From Blasia pusilla (lineage: Eukaryota > Marchantiophyta > Marchantiopsida > Blasiales), in the NCBI GenBank assembly GCA_050084515.1, contig CM114273.1:33046001-33110000 (forward strand): 64,000 nt of DNA. The letters are read 5' to 3'. The notes below the pieces were generated by a model. That model had not been told where the DNA came from. It was given only the letters and a program-made list of their open reading frames with translations, and searched no databases. Numbering within the stretch: the first letter of the stretch is position 1; every line of letters starts with the position of its first letter. Positions 36,472 through 49,993 of this stretch are shown here, piece by piece. A program made the translations under genes and the position numbers.

Positions 36472-38621
36472 CCTGTCAAAATGCAATGTGCAGATTATCA
36501 AATAAACTCTACTTGAAATGATAGATTGTGGTGCAATTTTCGCCAATCAGTGAAGGTAGTAGAAAGAAGCCATCAAAATCATTGACTGAAAAAAATGGCG
36601 TTGAACTAATTTGACATCAATCAGGAGCCAGTATGGTCCGTTTGAGGGAAGAAATATTCACCTCTGAATTGTTACGAGATCTTAAAGCTAGCATCAGCGT
36701 TGCAGCTACAGCTCTCTTCTTTCCAACAAGAGGACAACTGGGATGAAACATCAGTTATCAGTCTCAATCATCTCGTCTAACTGGCAAATTCGACGAACAC
36801 TGCAATGACGTTCCATAGGCAACAGTCATTTCAACTCCAAGTTTTATGTCCTTACAGCTGTAGATCTAATATTTGGGGTTAAATCTACAAGAAACGGAAA
36901 AGCCAATCGTATTCAGGCTCTTATTATCGTACCCGACAGGCTCAGTTCGCAGATAAGTCTGGCTCATCGCAATGCTCTCTTCCTGATAGGGCGGTTTACT
37001 ATTGATCTGAGATACATCATATGATAGTGTAAACTAAGGCGAAAGCAGCAATGCTTGAGTACCTCCACCTTCTAGTAAAAAAAACGTTCCTTGCTCGCTG
37101 CTATCGACCATAATTTCCGTCGCATAGTTAATGGAGGAAAGTGCGACATTACACGAGCTGCTTTTTTTCCCCTACAGGCTTGCTTCTTCTTGTGAGAGGT
37201 GAATGATAGCTTAATAGGGCATGAGTATTCTTCATTACATGCGCCTTGCACCAAAGGAACCTTACCAGCAGAGCGGCTCGTTCAAGGCTCGTTCAACTCC
37301 ATACTTGGATGCAGAGAGTACTAGGGGGAAAGCTTTCTTACGAGCCATAATTTCAGGGTAGACATGAAATAGACACGATCGAATAACCGTAACTAAGTGA
37401 AGGACAATCCACAAGAAAGAGACCCGAGCTAAGAGGTAGACTTTCCAATTTGCCATCCACGTATTAGTTTCTTGGAACTACATTTAATACCGATAGAGAC
37501 TATGTACGAAATCATTACATCCCTTAAAAAGGAAAACCAGTTCCTCGAAAAACAACGTCACCATTAGACGTCTTACAAACTACAGATCCAGACGTGGGAT
37601 TTTGTTCGATCTCCTTTTCCCAACAGAGCGACACCGAAAATTGGTTTGTGTCCTACCTCCAAACGAAGTAAGCGCTACTCGGATCCCAAATTGAAAGCAG
37701 GCAAAGCAGTCATGCCACATTTTCAATCAAACAATAGAGGAACACCAAATTCTTCTTCGTAGAGAAAATAGAGGTAAGTCTACTATTTCTTCAAGAGAAG
37801 TTCGACAGGAGGACACGCACGCCGCTTGACTTGAGTGATTGAATTGAATTGTTTTACATCGGTGTCAACGACTTAAATTTTCTACTTGTTTCTCGACACT
37901 CAATCTCTCCTTACAGTCAAATTTAAGAGGGATGGAGCAACGCTTGTAAGTAGATAGACACACTGCTTGTTTCCTGCAAGGACAAGATTCAGAGACACCC
38001 CAATCTTTTCACATTTCCTAACTGCATTCCAACTTTCAGTCATCTCTCAATGCTTTGTAAGAAAAATAATACGGAATCAGCTCGAGTATTTCTGCTTGGC
38101 TCAGATAAAACTAAATCGTATCGTGCTAAGATTATGAACCTGCAATTTCATTGGATACAAATTCAACCTCTTCTAGCTTCCAAGGAACTGTAAGCGAGGA
38201 ATGTTTGGACTAATTGCTGATTCTTCTCACCTCCACCGAAAGCATTGTCCCGACGTCTCGTCAATACACTTTCTTGGAATTCTCAGTGTTCGATTACACT
38301 ACATATAGACCTCACGCATTTTGCACATATTCAAACTCTAATGTCTCTCGCACGAAATGAGCGCAGCGGGAAAGTCGTAGAACTTTTTAATCCGTGAGTA
38401 GTTTGAGTCCTTTATGGGGATTTTTTCGAAACGTTTCTTCATGATTCTTCCCGCTTAGACGTCGATGGCATCCCACTTGGCGATGGAGATCACCTACCTG
38501 GAATTTGGATCGTCTTGAGGAGTGGAAAGATCATGGCCGACAGACGACGAGGACTGCCCTTCCAGTACGCGTGGGAATTCTGTGACGTTTAGGATTCTGC
38601 AGAAAACATGAGTGAGTTAAG
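36472..38621. other. Upstream region of the CNGC gene
   Basis: No coding segment recognised. It probably holds the promoter and possibly a 5'-UTR exon, given the acceptor-like CAG at 36473-36475 directly before the start codon. Confidence 0.4.
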
Positions 38622-39286
38622 GTGATTCACTCAGAAATATCTCACTCAATTCTGCCTTCGTCCCACCAGGTTGCGAGCTCTACGGTCGCAAGGCAACAAT
38701 CTTCCTCCCTCTCTCTCCCTCTAACAGAAGTGAGCGTGTCTGAAGGGGGAGGACCTGATAGGTGTGCAAAAAAACCAGGGCCGATTCGACTTCGGAAGAC
38801 TATCGACGCCAAAGAATCGTCATCCCAAAGCTCGATCCGGAGTTCCGTGAGAAGTCGACGTCCAAGAAACTACTCTTGCCGAGAGCGATCGAGAGAATAA
38901 AACACAAAGCAGATGAGCAGTATACAATGTGTTATAAACGTGGAATTCACAGCAATTCGGAGAGTTCGTCCAAGATGTTGACGTCGCAAGTACCCCACGG
39001 ATGACGAACTTCTCAATCTCACGAGCTATCCTGCTTCAATGTATCGAGCCGCTCTCGATGTGAGAGGCAGGTATGTGCTTTCCCAACACCGAGACCGCTC
39101 CAGCGCATATGGAAGTCGGCGTGTGCTTGACTCGGTAATCATGCGATACGTTGTTTCTCCTTTCTTCAGGCGGGGACAACAAGCTGAAGTTAACTACGTT
39201 CGTATCTGCGACTACTCAGTAGGGCATCAGCCTCCCGAGTCCGGGTCGTCTTCCTCCAGAAGTTTGACCAGCTCACTAAGTACCTA
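38622..39286 (+). other. Possible decayed or intron-split gene, family unknown
   Basis: Plus-strand frames succeed one another in different phases: 38762-39004 (FREKSTSKKLLLPRAIERI...) and 38984-39286 (YPTDDELLNLTSYPASMYRA...). The peptides have balanced composition and run to 39286. No domain is recognised and no clear splice pair joins them, so this may be a pseudogene fragment or chance. Confidence 0.25.
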
Positions 39287-40756
39287 AACTTCCAAGGTCC
39301 AAAAGAAGATGGGAGACGTGCGCCACTACCACTAGAATACAACACATTCTATGTTTGGCCATTTTGTGTGATGCCCGTGCCTAGGTATTTTAGGGTTTCT
39401 TTTAAATCGAGAATCTTATTGGCTCTTAAAATGAATTATCTAATTGATTGAAAGTGAGGAGAGGAACTTGCAAAATGAATATTAGGCATTCTCTATTAAT
39501 AATACTCTAGTGTACCTTCTAACTTTTATTAACCATGTTGTTCGCCAAATTTTTTTTAAAATCCTCCTTGTGTGAGAAATATTTTTTTGTCTTCCACTCG
39601 TCATGTGTCATGCTGAAATGTGTTTATAAATCAAGAAGGCACTCTCCAATAATCTATATCTATGTTATTATTATCATATAGTGTCTTTTTTATATGCAAA
39701 CACCTCTTTGTCTGACATAGGACAAGTGAGAAAATATCTCCTCCTCTATGGGCATCAAGAAATTATTTTGTGCCCAACTTGATTAATCCTTTCACTCCTT
39801 TCGGGCTGCCCACCAGTAATATAGATTATTGGCTACTAGTTTTGAACCACTATGCGGCCTGGTTTTGGGTTTGGAGACATACAAGGAGTAACACTACGAA
39901 GGAACTCTACGGAGGATGTGGAGGAAGACACACTAAGGGAAAACATAAACGCGACGGGATAAACACCGTCACATTAACATGGCGTGGCATTGCACACACA
40001 ACACTACAACCAAAGATAGCCATTAAATAGACCGGAAAACAAAGGGGAGTAACATGACACAACGGGGAGTAACACATCAAAGAAACAAACATAACGCTGA
40101 TACTAACACGGGGGGAAAATATGGCATGAAATTAATAAACACAATGTGAGTTTATTTTTATTAGGTTCACGATTCACATCCCACGGTTGAAAATCATTGC
40201 ACAAGAAGTTTCCTTGTCTTGCCTCCGCGCTCCGAATCCACTCCCCCAAACTGCACCAAAAGAATGAAAAATGATGAACCTCAATAAGTATGCATGATGG
40301 AAAGTAGACTGGAAATTGCCCAAAGTATATATACGTGGCGTGAGGAGAGAGAGAAGCCATTATCACAGCCTAGGAGTAATGGCCGTAAACATAATGTTTT
40401 GCATTTTTCCTGTGGATTTCTTAAAACATGTATACTCATTATACATTTGGATGTTTTTTTTCTCAGTCTCATATTGAAGAAAAAAAAGTTGCTCTAGGAT
40501 GTTTATTTTTAAAAATATGAATTTCATCCTTCTTCAATTCCTCCCTAAATAAATTCACCTTTTCCTAATCATTGCTACATATTTCAAAAGAAACTCAATT
40601 TTGGCTAGTTTTGTTGTGCAAATCCTTGTTCATAAATTCAAGCGTGCCATATCTTTTCTCCTTTAGGACTTGAAACAAGTGGAATTTTATAAGCACAAGA
40701 AATTTCTCATCGTTATTTGGAATAATTTGACATCAAAATTGAATAATATTGACATC
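39287..40756. other. AT-rich intergenic DNA
   Basis: No gene or repeat recognised. Composition drops sharply to AT-rich after 39300. Confidence 0.5.
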
Positions 40757-40975
40757 ATATTTATCTCATCTTTACAATTAAAAGATGATCGGATTTGAGG
40801 ACCCCTTCCTCCGACGTTGACATGTGTACATTTTGCCCTCCTCCGGTGATGACACGTGTAACAGAACAGCTAAACTAACATAACAAAACAGCTAAACTAA
40901 CAAGATGAATAATTTAACCAGATGCCTTTCATCACGGCTGATTTTCACCTTGTGCATGGCACGAGAAATATGCTA
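40757..40975 (-). mobile_element. Helitron-like terminal segment, copy 1
   Basis: Read on the minus strand from 40975, it begins with CTCGTGCCATGCACAAG and TGAAAATCA, then GAAAGGCATCT, CTGTTACACGTG, CAAAATGTACA and GGGGTCCTCAAATCC. The same blocks appear in the same order on the plus strand at 57985-58175. The GTGC...GCAC mini-hairpin beside TATACTA-like sequence recalls termini of plant Helitrons; that family call is inference. Copy 1 has a small internal duplication (TTAGTTTAGCTGTT) absent from copy 2. Confidence 0.6.
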
Positions 40976-41880
40976 GTGCTAGTATAATATGGACAAAGCT
41001 ACCTACTTATGGGGATATCGAGTTTCCGATGACATATTATTACATGGCGTCAAATTGACTCTCATAGACTAGGCATTTAGAAAAAATAATAGGGATAATC
41101 AATGAATTTGTGAGTTAAATAACTTAAGAACCATTGACAATGAAGAGCATGTGTTTTTTAAATGTCCTAATTAGATATGTAGAGATCATATTAAATCATT
41201 AAACTGATGTTCATAATTTATACTCTTTACATCAATTTGTGAATATTTGATCATGAAAGTATGATTCAAATTATTATATTATAAATGCTATAATTCAAGT
41301 TGATATAGATATATCAGGGATGCTATTTTCCATCGCACCGATGCCTAGACACCTATGTTGTAGGCATTGGTCAGCCGTTAGGGCTAGGCTTCTAGGATCT
41401 TTACTTCAATTTTATCATTCTTTTACAATGTATTTTTAATCTTTTTGACTCTTTGGGTCTGGCAGATTTGGTTTATTTACCATTTATCATCAATGTTGTA
41501 CCTATCCCTCCTATTCAAAACTCACATACTTTTTTTTCCGATCTTCAAAGCACATCACTAGAATAAGTATAGTCAACTCATCCCATTTGGCGACTTTTGA
41601 GTGTGACAACGGTTTCCTATATGCATCAAACTCTGAAAAAGTTCGAAAAATACGACCATATTGGCCTACCAGCCCTAGAGTCGCATCTTACGAGGGCAAT
41701 GGAATAAGAAGACCTACGGAAGGTTTTGAATATTCCTCGCCTAGTGAGAGTTTCCTTGTTTCTACGTGGCCACAAAACAAGGGGCATCGTTTAATGATCC
41801 TCAAGATTCACATTATTTGGTGAAAGGATGTAAGGACTTTGAAAATTCATTTACTCCCGAACCTTTTAGCCGCATAAACT
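40976..41880. other. AT-rich intergenic DNA
   Basis: Nothing recognised. Confidence 0.5.
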
Positions 41881-42480
41881 CGTCATGGTTGCACAAAAAC
41901 GGAAAAGTCCGTCCCTAAGACGAACATGGACGGAAAAATTTGGACATATCCACGGACATGGATTGTAAAAGGTGGGGCCCATACTTATAATTCATGGTGG
42001 AAGGCAAGGCAAGGACATGCATGGCAATGAGGGGGGAGGGAGTGGAGGTGGAAGGAAAAAAAATGAGAAAGTGTGGATCACAAAGGAAAGTGGGGAGATT
42101 ATAAAAAAGGGGGAGATGACTCCCACATGGACAAATCCTTCTATAGGACGGACATAAGTCCACGAACATGGACATATTCGCGGACACGTCATGGTTGCAC
42201 AAAAATAGACAAGTCTATCCCTAAGACAGATATGGATGGACAAGTTTGGACATGTCCACGGACATGAATTGCAAAAGGTGGGGCCTACACTTATAATTCA
42301 TGGTGGGAGGTAGGGCAAGGACATGCATGTCAATGAGGGGAGAGGGAGTGGAGGTGGAAGGGAGAAAAAAATGAGAAAGTGCAGACTACGAAGGCAAGTG
42401 GGGGAAAAGAAGGGGGAGATGGGGCCCACATGGACAAGTCCTTCTATAAGATGCATATAAGTCCACGGACATGGAATTTG
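41881..42480. repeat. Tandem duplication, ~306-bp unit
   Basis: CGTCATGGTTGCACAAAAA begins copies at 41881 and 42187. Both continue with a GGACATGT(C) phrase, AAAAGGTGGGGCC, TTATAATTCATGGTGG, a purine-rich stretch GGAGTGGAGGTGGAAGG and CACATGGACAA. They differ by scattered substitutions and small indels. No coding content. Confidence 0.85.
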
Positions 42481-43559
42481 TCCATATGTAACCTTAAAAC
42501 TCGTATGGGACGATAACACAAATGATAAGGGGAGTGAGATAACATGTATTATTTTCAAGGTATGCATGGCATGTTGAGTGATAGATGGAACTCCTTCTTT
42601 TAGAGGAGACAATTATGTATTTTACGTACAAATCCATAAACTTACAAATTTACACTTCGAATATAGGATGGCCTTACATGGAGTGGTCTCCTTGTGTCTA
42701 CACATGTTCCTTGAAGACATCCGTGCATGCGACATGTGTACATTTAAGGGAAAGTAATTAAGGAGATAAGGGGAGAAATTAAGTCAAGGGAGGGGAGGGA
42801 GTGCATTGGAGAAGGGAGGGTTTTTTGGTTCTCAATTACACAATACTCTAGGAGTAGAGGTTAAATTTATTTATGTTTTCATAAATTTTCTCGCAATTAA
42901 TTTTTAAAATTTTGATATTTCTTGAAAATATTAAGGGGGAATAGAGTATGAAAAATTCTTTCCAAGTAATTATTCTTAAGTTTTCGATTTCCTTTGAAGT
43001 TTGAAAATGGAAAATTTTGACCATAATAAACTTTGTTTCAAAATAAAAATGAGGAATTTTTTTAAAAATCAAGTAAGACATGACGATGCACAAAATGATA
43101 TTTCCACAATATTTCCAGAATTCTTATCAAGTTTGAACAAGTTTTTAGGAATTTTCATATCCTCCACTTTTTTAATATGCCAAATAGTATTTACGACCCT
43201 CATTAGTAGTCGATTCCAAATGTAGAGGCTGCAGAATGCAAGTTATTATGCAGACTTCTCAACTGTCGGATGCAAACTTCTCAACCGTCGGATGGATGTG
43301 AGATGAAAATAGAGATGATCCATAGTAAAAACATCTCATTTCTCCTTCCCCAATTACTCACGGTGTTAATACTCTCCATTAACAGTGGCTCCCCGTGTTT
43401 ATGCTCCCTTCCCTACGCCGTATTCTTCTTCTCCCCGCTGCGTTTTTTGTTGCTGCCTTTTGAGCACTTCACCTCTGTTGTGTTAGTCTCCCGTAGTATT
43501 AGTCTACTCCAAACCCTCTTAATACTTCAACATATATCTTTTCGCCAAAGTTTCTAAAG
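42481..43559. other. AT-rich intergenic DNA
   Basis: Nothing recognised. A phrase, CTTCTCAAC(T/C)GTCGGATG, occurs twice at about 43254-43293. Confidence 0.5.
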
Positions 43560-43825
43560 TGCCATTCATTTCCGCCATTTTCTTAAACTCACATTAAAGA
43601 GACATGCATGTACTATAACATTTCAACTTGGTTCACATTGAAATGGTAGCATCTACGCATATCAACAACCCACTTTTGGTCGCGGTCTTCGTTCTAAATT
43701 GCCATTCATTTCCGCCGTTTGCTTAAACTTACATTAAAGAGACTTGCATCTACCAGAACATTTCAATTTGGTCCAAATTGAAATGGTAGCATCCAAGCGT
43801 ATCTACAACCCACTTTTGATCGCGG
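43560..43825. repeat. Tandem duplication, ~138-bp unit
   Basis: TGCCATTCATTTCCGCC starts copies at 43560 and 43698. Both share ACATTAAAGAGAC, ATTGAAATGGTAGCATC and AACCCACTTTTG. Each copy contains an 8-bp inverted repeat, CATTTCAA...TTGAAATG. Confidence 0.85.
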
Positions 43826-45500
43826 CGGGAGGAGGTCAATGATGAGAGAGATCCGAGGTTAATCGATGAAAATTGAGAATTTCAGATTCAATTCTAAAGT
43901 TGTGTGGATTTGTCGCTCACACCTGAAACTTGTAAAACTCTACATTAAACCGAAGCCCTCCCTCTCGCGATGCCACCCCCACGCTTTTCTTCTTCTTCTT
44001 CTTCCTCGCGAGAACCGGTCAACGACGAAATAGGTCGGATAAGGTAACAGACAGCGCATCCTTCTTTCGGTCGTCTTCTACATAGTCAATTGTTGACAAA
44101 ACCTAAAGTCGACAGTACACAACCACAGCCGGCGGACCTGACCACGTGATGAACTCTGTCCGCCGGCGGTTCCCTACTGAGCCACGACTCTCAGAGGACC
44201 AGAACTCACTCGTTCCAACGGCGGCGATGGTAGGTGATCTCCATAATCCATGCCGAGAATCACACTCCATGTAATCGCCCCCACATCAGATCCCCGCATT
44301 TCGTGATGCACGAAAGCTAAACATTCCGCGTTTCCAGCAACACATTCCCAAGTGACAGGCAGAGAAAGCGGAGAGACACATCCACCCACCACGTCTCGCG
44401 CAGGGACCACCGCCGTGGAACGGCCGGTAAATACAAGCTTTCGGGGGCCGGGAGAGAGCCGCTACGTTCGCCCCTCCCCACCACATGTGCAAGAGAGGAA
44501 AACACAAAGCATACGAGTCCTTAGGAGGAACTAGTATGATGCCGCGTTTTGAGTTTTATAAGGGAGGAGTTCAGAAAGGGTTAATTAGGGGAGGAACACA
44601 ACATGAATCGGATTTCGATTCGGCAGTTGGGATAAGGAGTAATACACAGCGAGATCTTGAGTAATACGGCGTTGGAGAACACAAATCGAATCGAGACACG
44701 ACTAAAGAAGGCTAGGAATAACACTGTGATATTATTATGTATTGTATTCATGGGAGAATTAATACTAGCACGGATGCTGACGTCGGATCATTAAAAAATC
44801 ATATCCTAGGGTCCATTAGCGTGCAGAATAACTTGCATTCTGCAAGCTATGCACTTGGAATCTACTTCTTGTAGGGGCCGTGACAAGTGGGCAGCCCGCG
44901 CCTGCCGTCCCACTTGACCAAGACCAACCAAATGGGACCGTAGTTCTTGCATTCACCGGACCTCGGAGCATTTAGGGTTGATAAGGTGTCTCATAATGCA
45001 GGACGTAGGTAGCGCGACGTCTTCTTGGTATTTGATTGTAAACTATGGACGACTTACATTCACGTCCAAGCACATTCAATTTTGTTACATGCCATCTGAG
45101 CACATTGCGCGACCTAAATAGACCGGACAAGGGATTGAACGTCCAACTGTAAGAGGTGCGCGTCCACCTCTTCCGGCACCCCGCATTCAACCGGTCATAC
45201 ATCCGTTAAAAAAGTTATGGATGTGACGTCGGGTGTCAAAGCCTCTAATTTGAGACGCCCTAATGCACACTCAAAAATTGTGAAGAAGAGCTGGATCCCA
45301 AGGTTCTATGTGCCCAAAGGGCTTGCAGTAGGCGCATATGGACATGTATGAGTAGGAGTGATCAGTGAAAACCCAAGGTAGGGTAGACATAAGTAAGGGA
45401 GACATTTGTGGAATGAAGTTTACTAGTTTTATCTTGCCCGTGCTCTGCATTCGATTCGTCATCACTTAGCTTTGTTGTAGACGATTTCATCTCTACAACA
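43826..45500. other. Intergenic DNA, partly GC-rich
   Basis: The stretch 43950-44520 is GC-rich with short frames on both strands, none with recognisable content. A CTT run occurs near 43988-44006. No gene supported. Confidence 0.4.
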
Positions 45501-48500
45501 ACTGTGAACTTTCATTCCCAAGAAGATTTAGATGTAAAAGTGAAAATTAACCTAGACTAGTGGAATTATAATAAATGATATAATTTTTACCGAGTAAATT
45601 GCAGATTTTTATTAAGTGACAAACCTTGCTATGTTTAGATATGGTAGGAAAGTCAAATTATATAACTATGGTTGTATTTGTGTTCAATATGGCTGCATTT
45701 TTGTTGATGTCATATGTGGTGAAGTGAAACAAAATGTCACCTATCTTATTAATGTTTAAGAGTTTGCATGAGAAGTCACAACTTGAGATTGAGGCATAAT
45801 TTTCCTAATCGTAGGGTCATGGAAGTAGACATTTTACTTAACATAGAATGCATATCATTGTATTCACACAAGGAAGTAGTTGCACGACACACGGTAATAA
45901 AGTCAAGTTGTAGTCTCCTTGTAATCCAACTCTTGTGGGACTTGAGCTGTTTTCAAGTTCCACCCAAGCTTTGATTGTATTTTTCCCGGTCTCAACCATC
46001 ATCGTGCAAAGATCCATCAAGGCTCACGTTTCACTTTTGCAACTCATGTCTTATTCATGAGACTTTGAGGCATTTCCATCCACGTGTGATCACACTTGAG
46101 TTTTGATGATATAGGTTGGTGCATGTTTGGTTATAAGGATCGAGACGTTCATGATGATAGGAAAATTTTGTAAAGAAAGAAGCGTCGGTGAAAAATCAGT
46201 TGATATCCGCAAGGTTCCACAATTGAGTGATAAAAGAGGCTATTTTTATATCATCCGCACAATGTTGATAAAATAGCCACTAAATTGTATAAATCTCAAA
46301 ATAAATTGCTTTAAGTTGTTTTTTTATTTTATGAATGGGTTGCTATGTGTTGAAGATGGTACTCTTCATCCCTAGTAATTGATCATAGTAATTTCTTGAG
46401 AGTGTCATTTTGATTCTATGAATTGTCAAGATTATTCTAAATAATACCCTCAATGCTATTCATAGTTGCTTCAAAAGGATTGACGGGGTTCAAGGGAAGA
46501 CTTATTCTTACAAGTTACCCTATTCCTCAACAAGTCATATGTGACCTAGTGGGCTTGACCTCTGGTCTCCTCTAAAGCATCACACAGGAACTTGTCATTC
46601 TACTATAAAAGATGTGATAGAGAGAATCTCAATAACACATATTCTTCCTCATAAATAACTTCTGCACTAGTGATGAGAGATGCATGTTTGTAATCTTACG
46701 AGGCCTTTCTTCACATTTGCAACTGTTTTGTGACTAGTTTGCCAGTCCACATTTAATTTATAAGCCCACTTCATATGAGCAACTTGCGAGTGATTTGCAA
46801 GTCCAATGCGAGTCAATTGCAATTTTTTGTACTTTCACTTTGTGAGTAGTTACAATTTTTGCAAGTTGCAAACACCTTGTATGAAAATTTGCAAGTATGC
46901 CTTGTGAATAAGTTACCATGTGCTAGTATTAGAAATTGCAATTCATTCACATAGTACTCGAAAAAGGCACTCATAAACAATGAAACCTCTGCCATAAATT
47001 CTCCTTTTGCCTCCAAACCATTCCACTTTTTCTTTTCCTCCAAATTTCTCTATATTTCTCTTCTCACATTCCAACTCGTTTCTTTCTATGATGGAGGAAA
47101 AATTAGTAGTTGGATCTAAATTATAAGAAATATAAGGTTCTAAAGGAAGAAAATAAATCCATCTCTAGGAAAATTTGGAAGGAGCCAAATTCCCACAAAA
47201 AATTCTATAGAGCAAAAAATGACCTGAAATTGAGTGAAAATGGAGAAACAAATTTGCTTTGAGGGTGCATAAGATCACTGCTTGTGACTACTTTGTGAGT
47301 CCAAAACCACTACTTTGTAAGTATAGAATAGTGCAAAAGGGATAAGAAGAGGGCAGAAAATTTATTATTACATCCCCTACTATTATAGCTCCTAAAATTT
47401 GCAATTAAACTTGGTGGCCACACATCGCCTCATGGGGTAGAGCGAGTGCATGCAACGATACTAGAATCATGCATTTTTGTGTAGTAGAGTCACTAGATTG
47501 GCTTCTGACTTGGTTCATCACTTGGGGATGTGGTCTGGAATTAACCTACGAAATAGGCAAGGGTGGTAGCGCAGGAGCTTGGAAACAATGCCTCATGAAG
47601 AAGAAAACCACCTACCTCGTTTGATGAACAACCTATTTGCTAACGTGTTCTTGTTCCCTGCGGCTTTTTTGGGATTTCTTGTCTAAAGTGGAATTGAATG
47701 TTGGGAGTCAAGAGGGAAGAACGACAAAGATGTCTTTGCGCTTTTGCTTATTCGAAGAGTGGCTGCGCACACTACCTAGTCTTTGTTTCTACTTTGCCAC
47801 GAAATTTTGACACAATAGGGAGGCATAGTCTGGGGCGATTGCAACGTTCCTGAATTCGAGGTAGCATCCATACTTTAGGGTATTCAGGGTTCATTGGGCA
47901 CAACGTTGTGCATCTTGACTATTCCAACGAAACCCGCTTCTGCAAAGAAAGCAATGTTTTGTGGGAACAAAATTCAGGGAGGTGGATTGCAAAAACATGT
48001 TGATGAATTCATATCTAGGAGTTGCGAGCGGCCGCGGCAAAGAGAATTCCTTTCCATTTCTGAAGTTCATTCATGTTGAGACACAAATATGGCTTGCTCG
48101 GTTGGTTACAACATATCATTACCCGGCAAGGGCCGCCATGAAGCCTTCCCAATGAAATCACTTGCACAAAGACAATAACAAAGGCTCAATTACATACTAA
48201 AATTGAAGCCTCCGATACCTCACCCGCGGCAACCCTAATTACAAACACGCATGGTGTAGAGTGTAGCAAAAAGACCTAATAGTAGAGTAGCAATACAAAA
48301 GAGACTGGGAACGCAAGGGGAGAAAATCTTTCCTTCTTCTATGTCTTGTGTGATAAATGAAATACAAAGACATGCTGAGGCTAACCTCTGGAGTGAGGTG
48401 CATGCAAGTGAAATCATTTCTAAGACACTTGACCTCATTAAACCCAATCTTTAATTTGACTTGTTGCCAGAGGTATTTTCTGATCAGTGTAGTCCTTCTC

Positions 48501-48833
48501 ATACCCTAAACCTCGCTGCTGATCCCGACACAAATCAATATTCCCAGTAGACGTACTGAATGCAGAACAACTATGCCTATACGACGATATTAGGTTGCTT
48601 CCGTCTGGATTATTGTTCATAATAAGACCATTATGGTGTGGTAAAATGTATTTCATTCATTTCATTCAATCGTACTGGGTAACAAAAGATATCCCTACAC
48701 TTCTTTCAACCACCATTGGTATTGCAGTTGTTAGGCTGCATGACACTGTTGTAGGTGTCCACTCAACATTTAGCATATGTATACCGCTCAAAGGTGATCT
48801 ACCTTCTATGCACTCAGCCTCTAATCAGTACAT
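45501..48833. other. AT-rich gene-poor DNA
   Basis: No gene or clear repeat recognised in over 3 kb. Confidence 0.5.
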
Positions 48834-49473
48834 TGTCGTGCGCATACACATCGCTACACAACATACATCGTTGTCACCAAACACACACACAAACACGTAT
48901 GATCCCATGCTAACTCATGGCATCCAAACAACGAGACAAGAAGTACCAAAATGTCTCCAATAAAGTAAGATCCAATCTCTCTCTCCACCATCTCACACCA
49001 TAGCTCTCAAAGGTGTGCACTCTCTCGCATGTCAAACCAAACTCACTCTCCTAATGAGAGGCTTGGGTTACACTCACAAGGCAAGGTACCATAGCTCCGC
49101 CGCCTCATGCCAAGAGGTTCAACAAAGAGAGAATGAGCTTTCACGCTCTCTCTCTTGAGGTATACCCCTCCCCTCTCCCAAGCTCTCTCCATGGTAACCT
49201 ATTCTCCCAAGTCACCTCCTTGGCTCTTGACCTGATGTAGGAGGTCAAGGGTCACTTACCAAAAATAGTAAGTCAATCATATACTCAAAATGGTACTTAC
49301 CTAAAATAGTAAGTTCCTCAATATGGCTCCAAATGAGCCGAAACGAAGGGGAAACCTGCTATCTCAGGTTTCCAAGGGCCTCAGCAGGTCACCCTCGACC
49401 TACTGGGCGTGTCCTCCACTACTCATGAAGGCGCTCTATTAGATCTCACCGATCTATTCTAAAAGACGTGACA
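48834..49473 (-). mobile_element. Solo LTR of a Ty3/gypsy-like element
   Basis: On the minus strand it starts TGTCACGTCTTTTAG at 49473 and ends GCGCACGACA at 48834, so the ends are TGTC...GACA. It matches the plus-strand LTR at 52858-53500 over its whole length, and the flanks do not match. It is bordered by ACAT on both sides (48830-48833 and 49474-49477), consistent with a 4-bp target duplication. No internal element sequence adjoins it. Confidence 0.85.
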
Positions 49474-49993
49474 ACATACGCCTTAAAAATGTTGGAGTGG
49501 TCATTATTGAAGAGTGCTCTATGCTTACACCAAGGTTGCTACTGATAACTTCTATGCGGCTATACCAAGTGAGCCCATCGTCAAACATGAAATTCTTTCT
49601 CCCTCGCTTTCTCCACCAAACTTGTAATCTTGTTAGGTGATTTGTGCCAACTTCCCTCTGTTTGCAGACATAACACCATGCCCTTTTCATATTGTGTCAT
49701 ATTTCCTCATCCCCATTGTATTTGAAAACTATTCAATATGAATTGAGGACCCCAATAAGACATGCCAACGATCCCGACACTAGTACCAAAACCCCCTCTA
49801 GATGACTTAGAAAAATGACTAGATGTTACTCAAACCGGGCCTGTGTGACTAAGTAATTACTCTAGTAATAAAAATTACTCCTAGTCGTATAAGTTGTTAA
49901 TAAAACCGAAGGTAGTCATATCTAAGTCTCTTTTTTGTTACTCAACATAGTCACTAAATATGACTTCACCTACTCATTTTTTATGATTAGGTT

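Noticed and set aside
37262-37456. Hydrophobic minus-strand frame as an extra N-terminal exon of the CNGC gene
   Set aside because: No match to CNGC N-termini and no in-phase splice to the exon at 36471-36169, which already begins with a suitable ATG.
44174-44507. Minus-strand frames in the GC-rich patch
   Set aside because: Several overlapping frames on both strands with no recognisable motif; explained by GC-rich composition.
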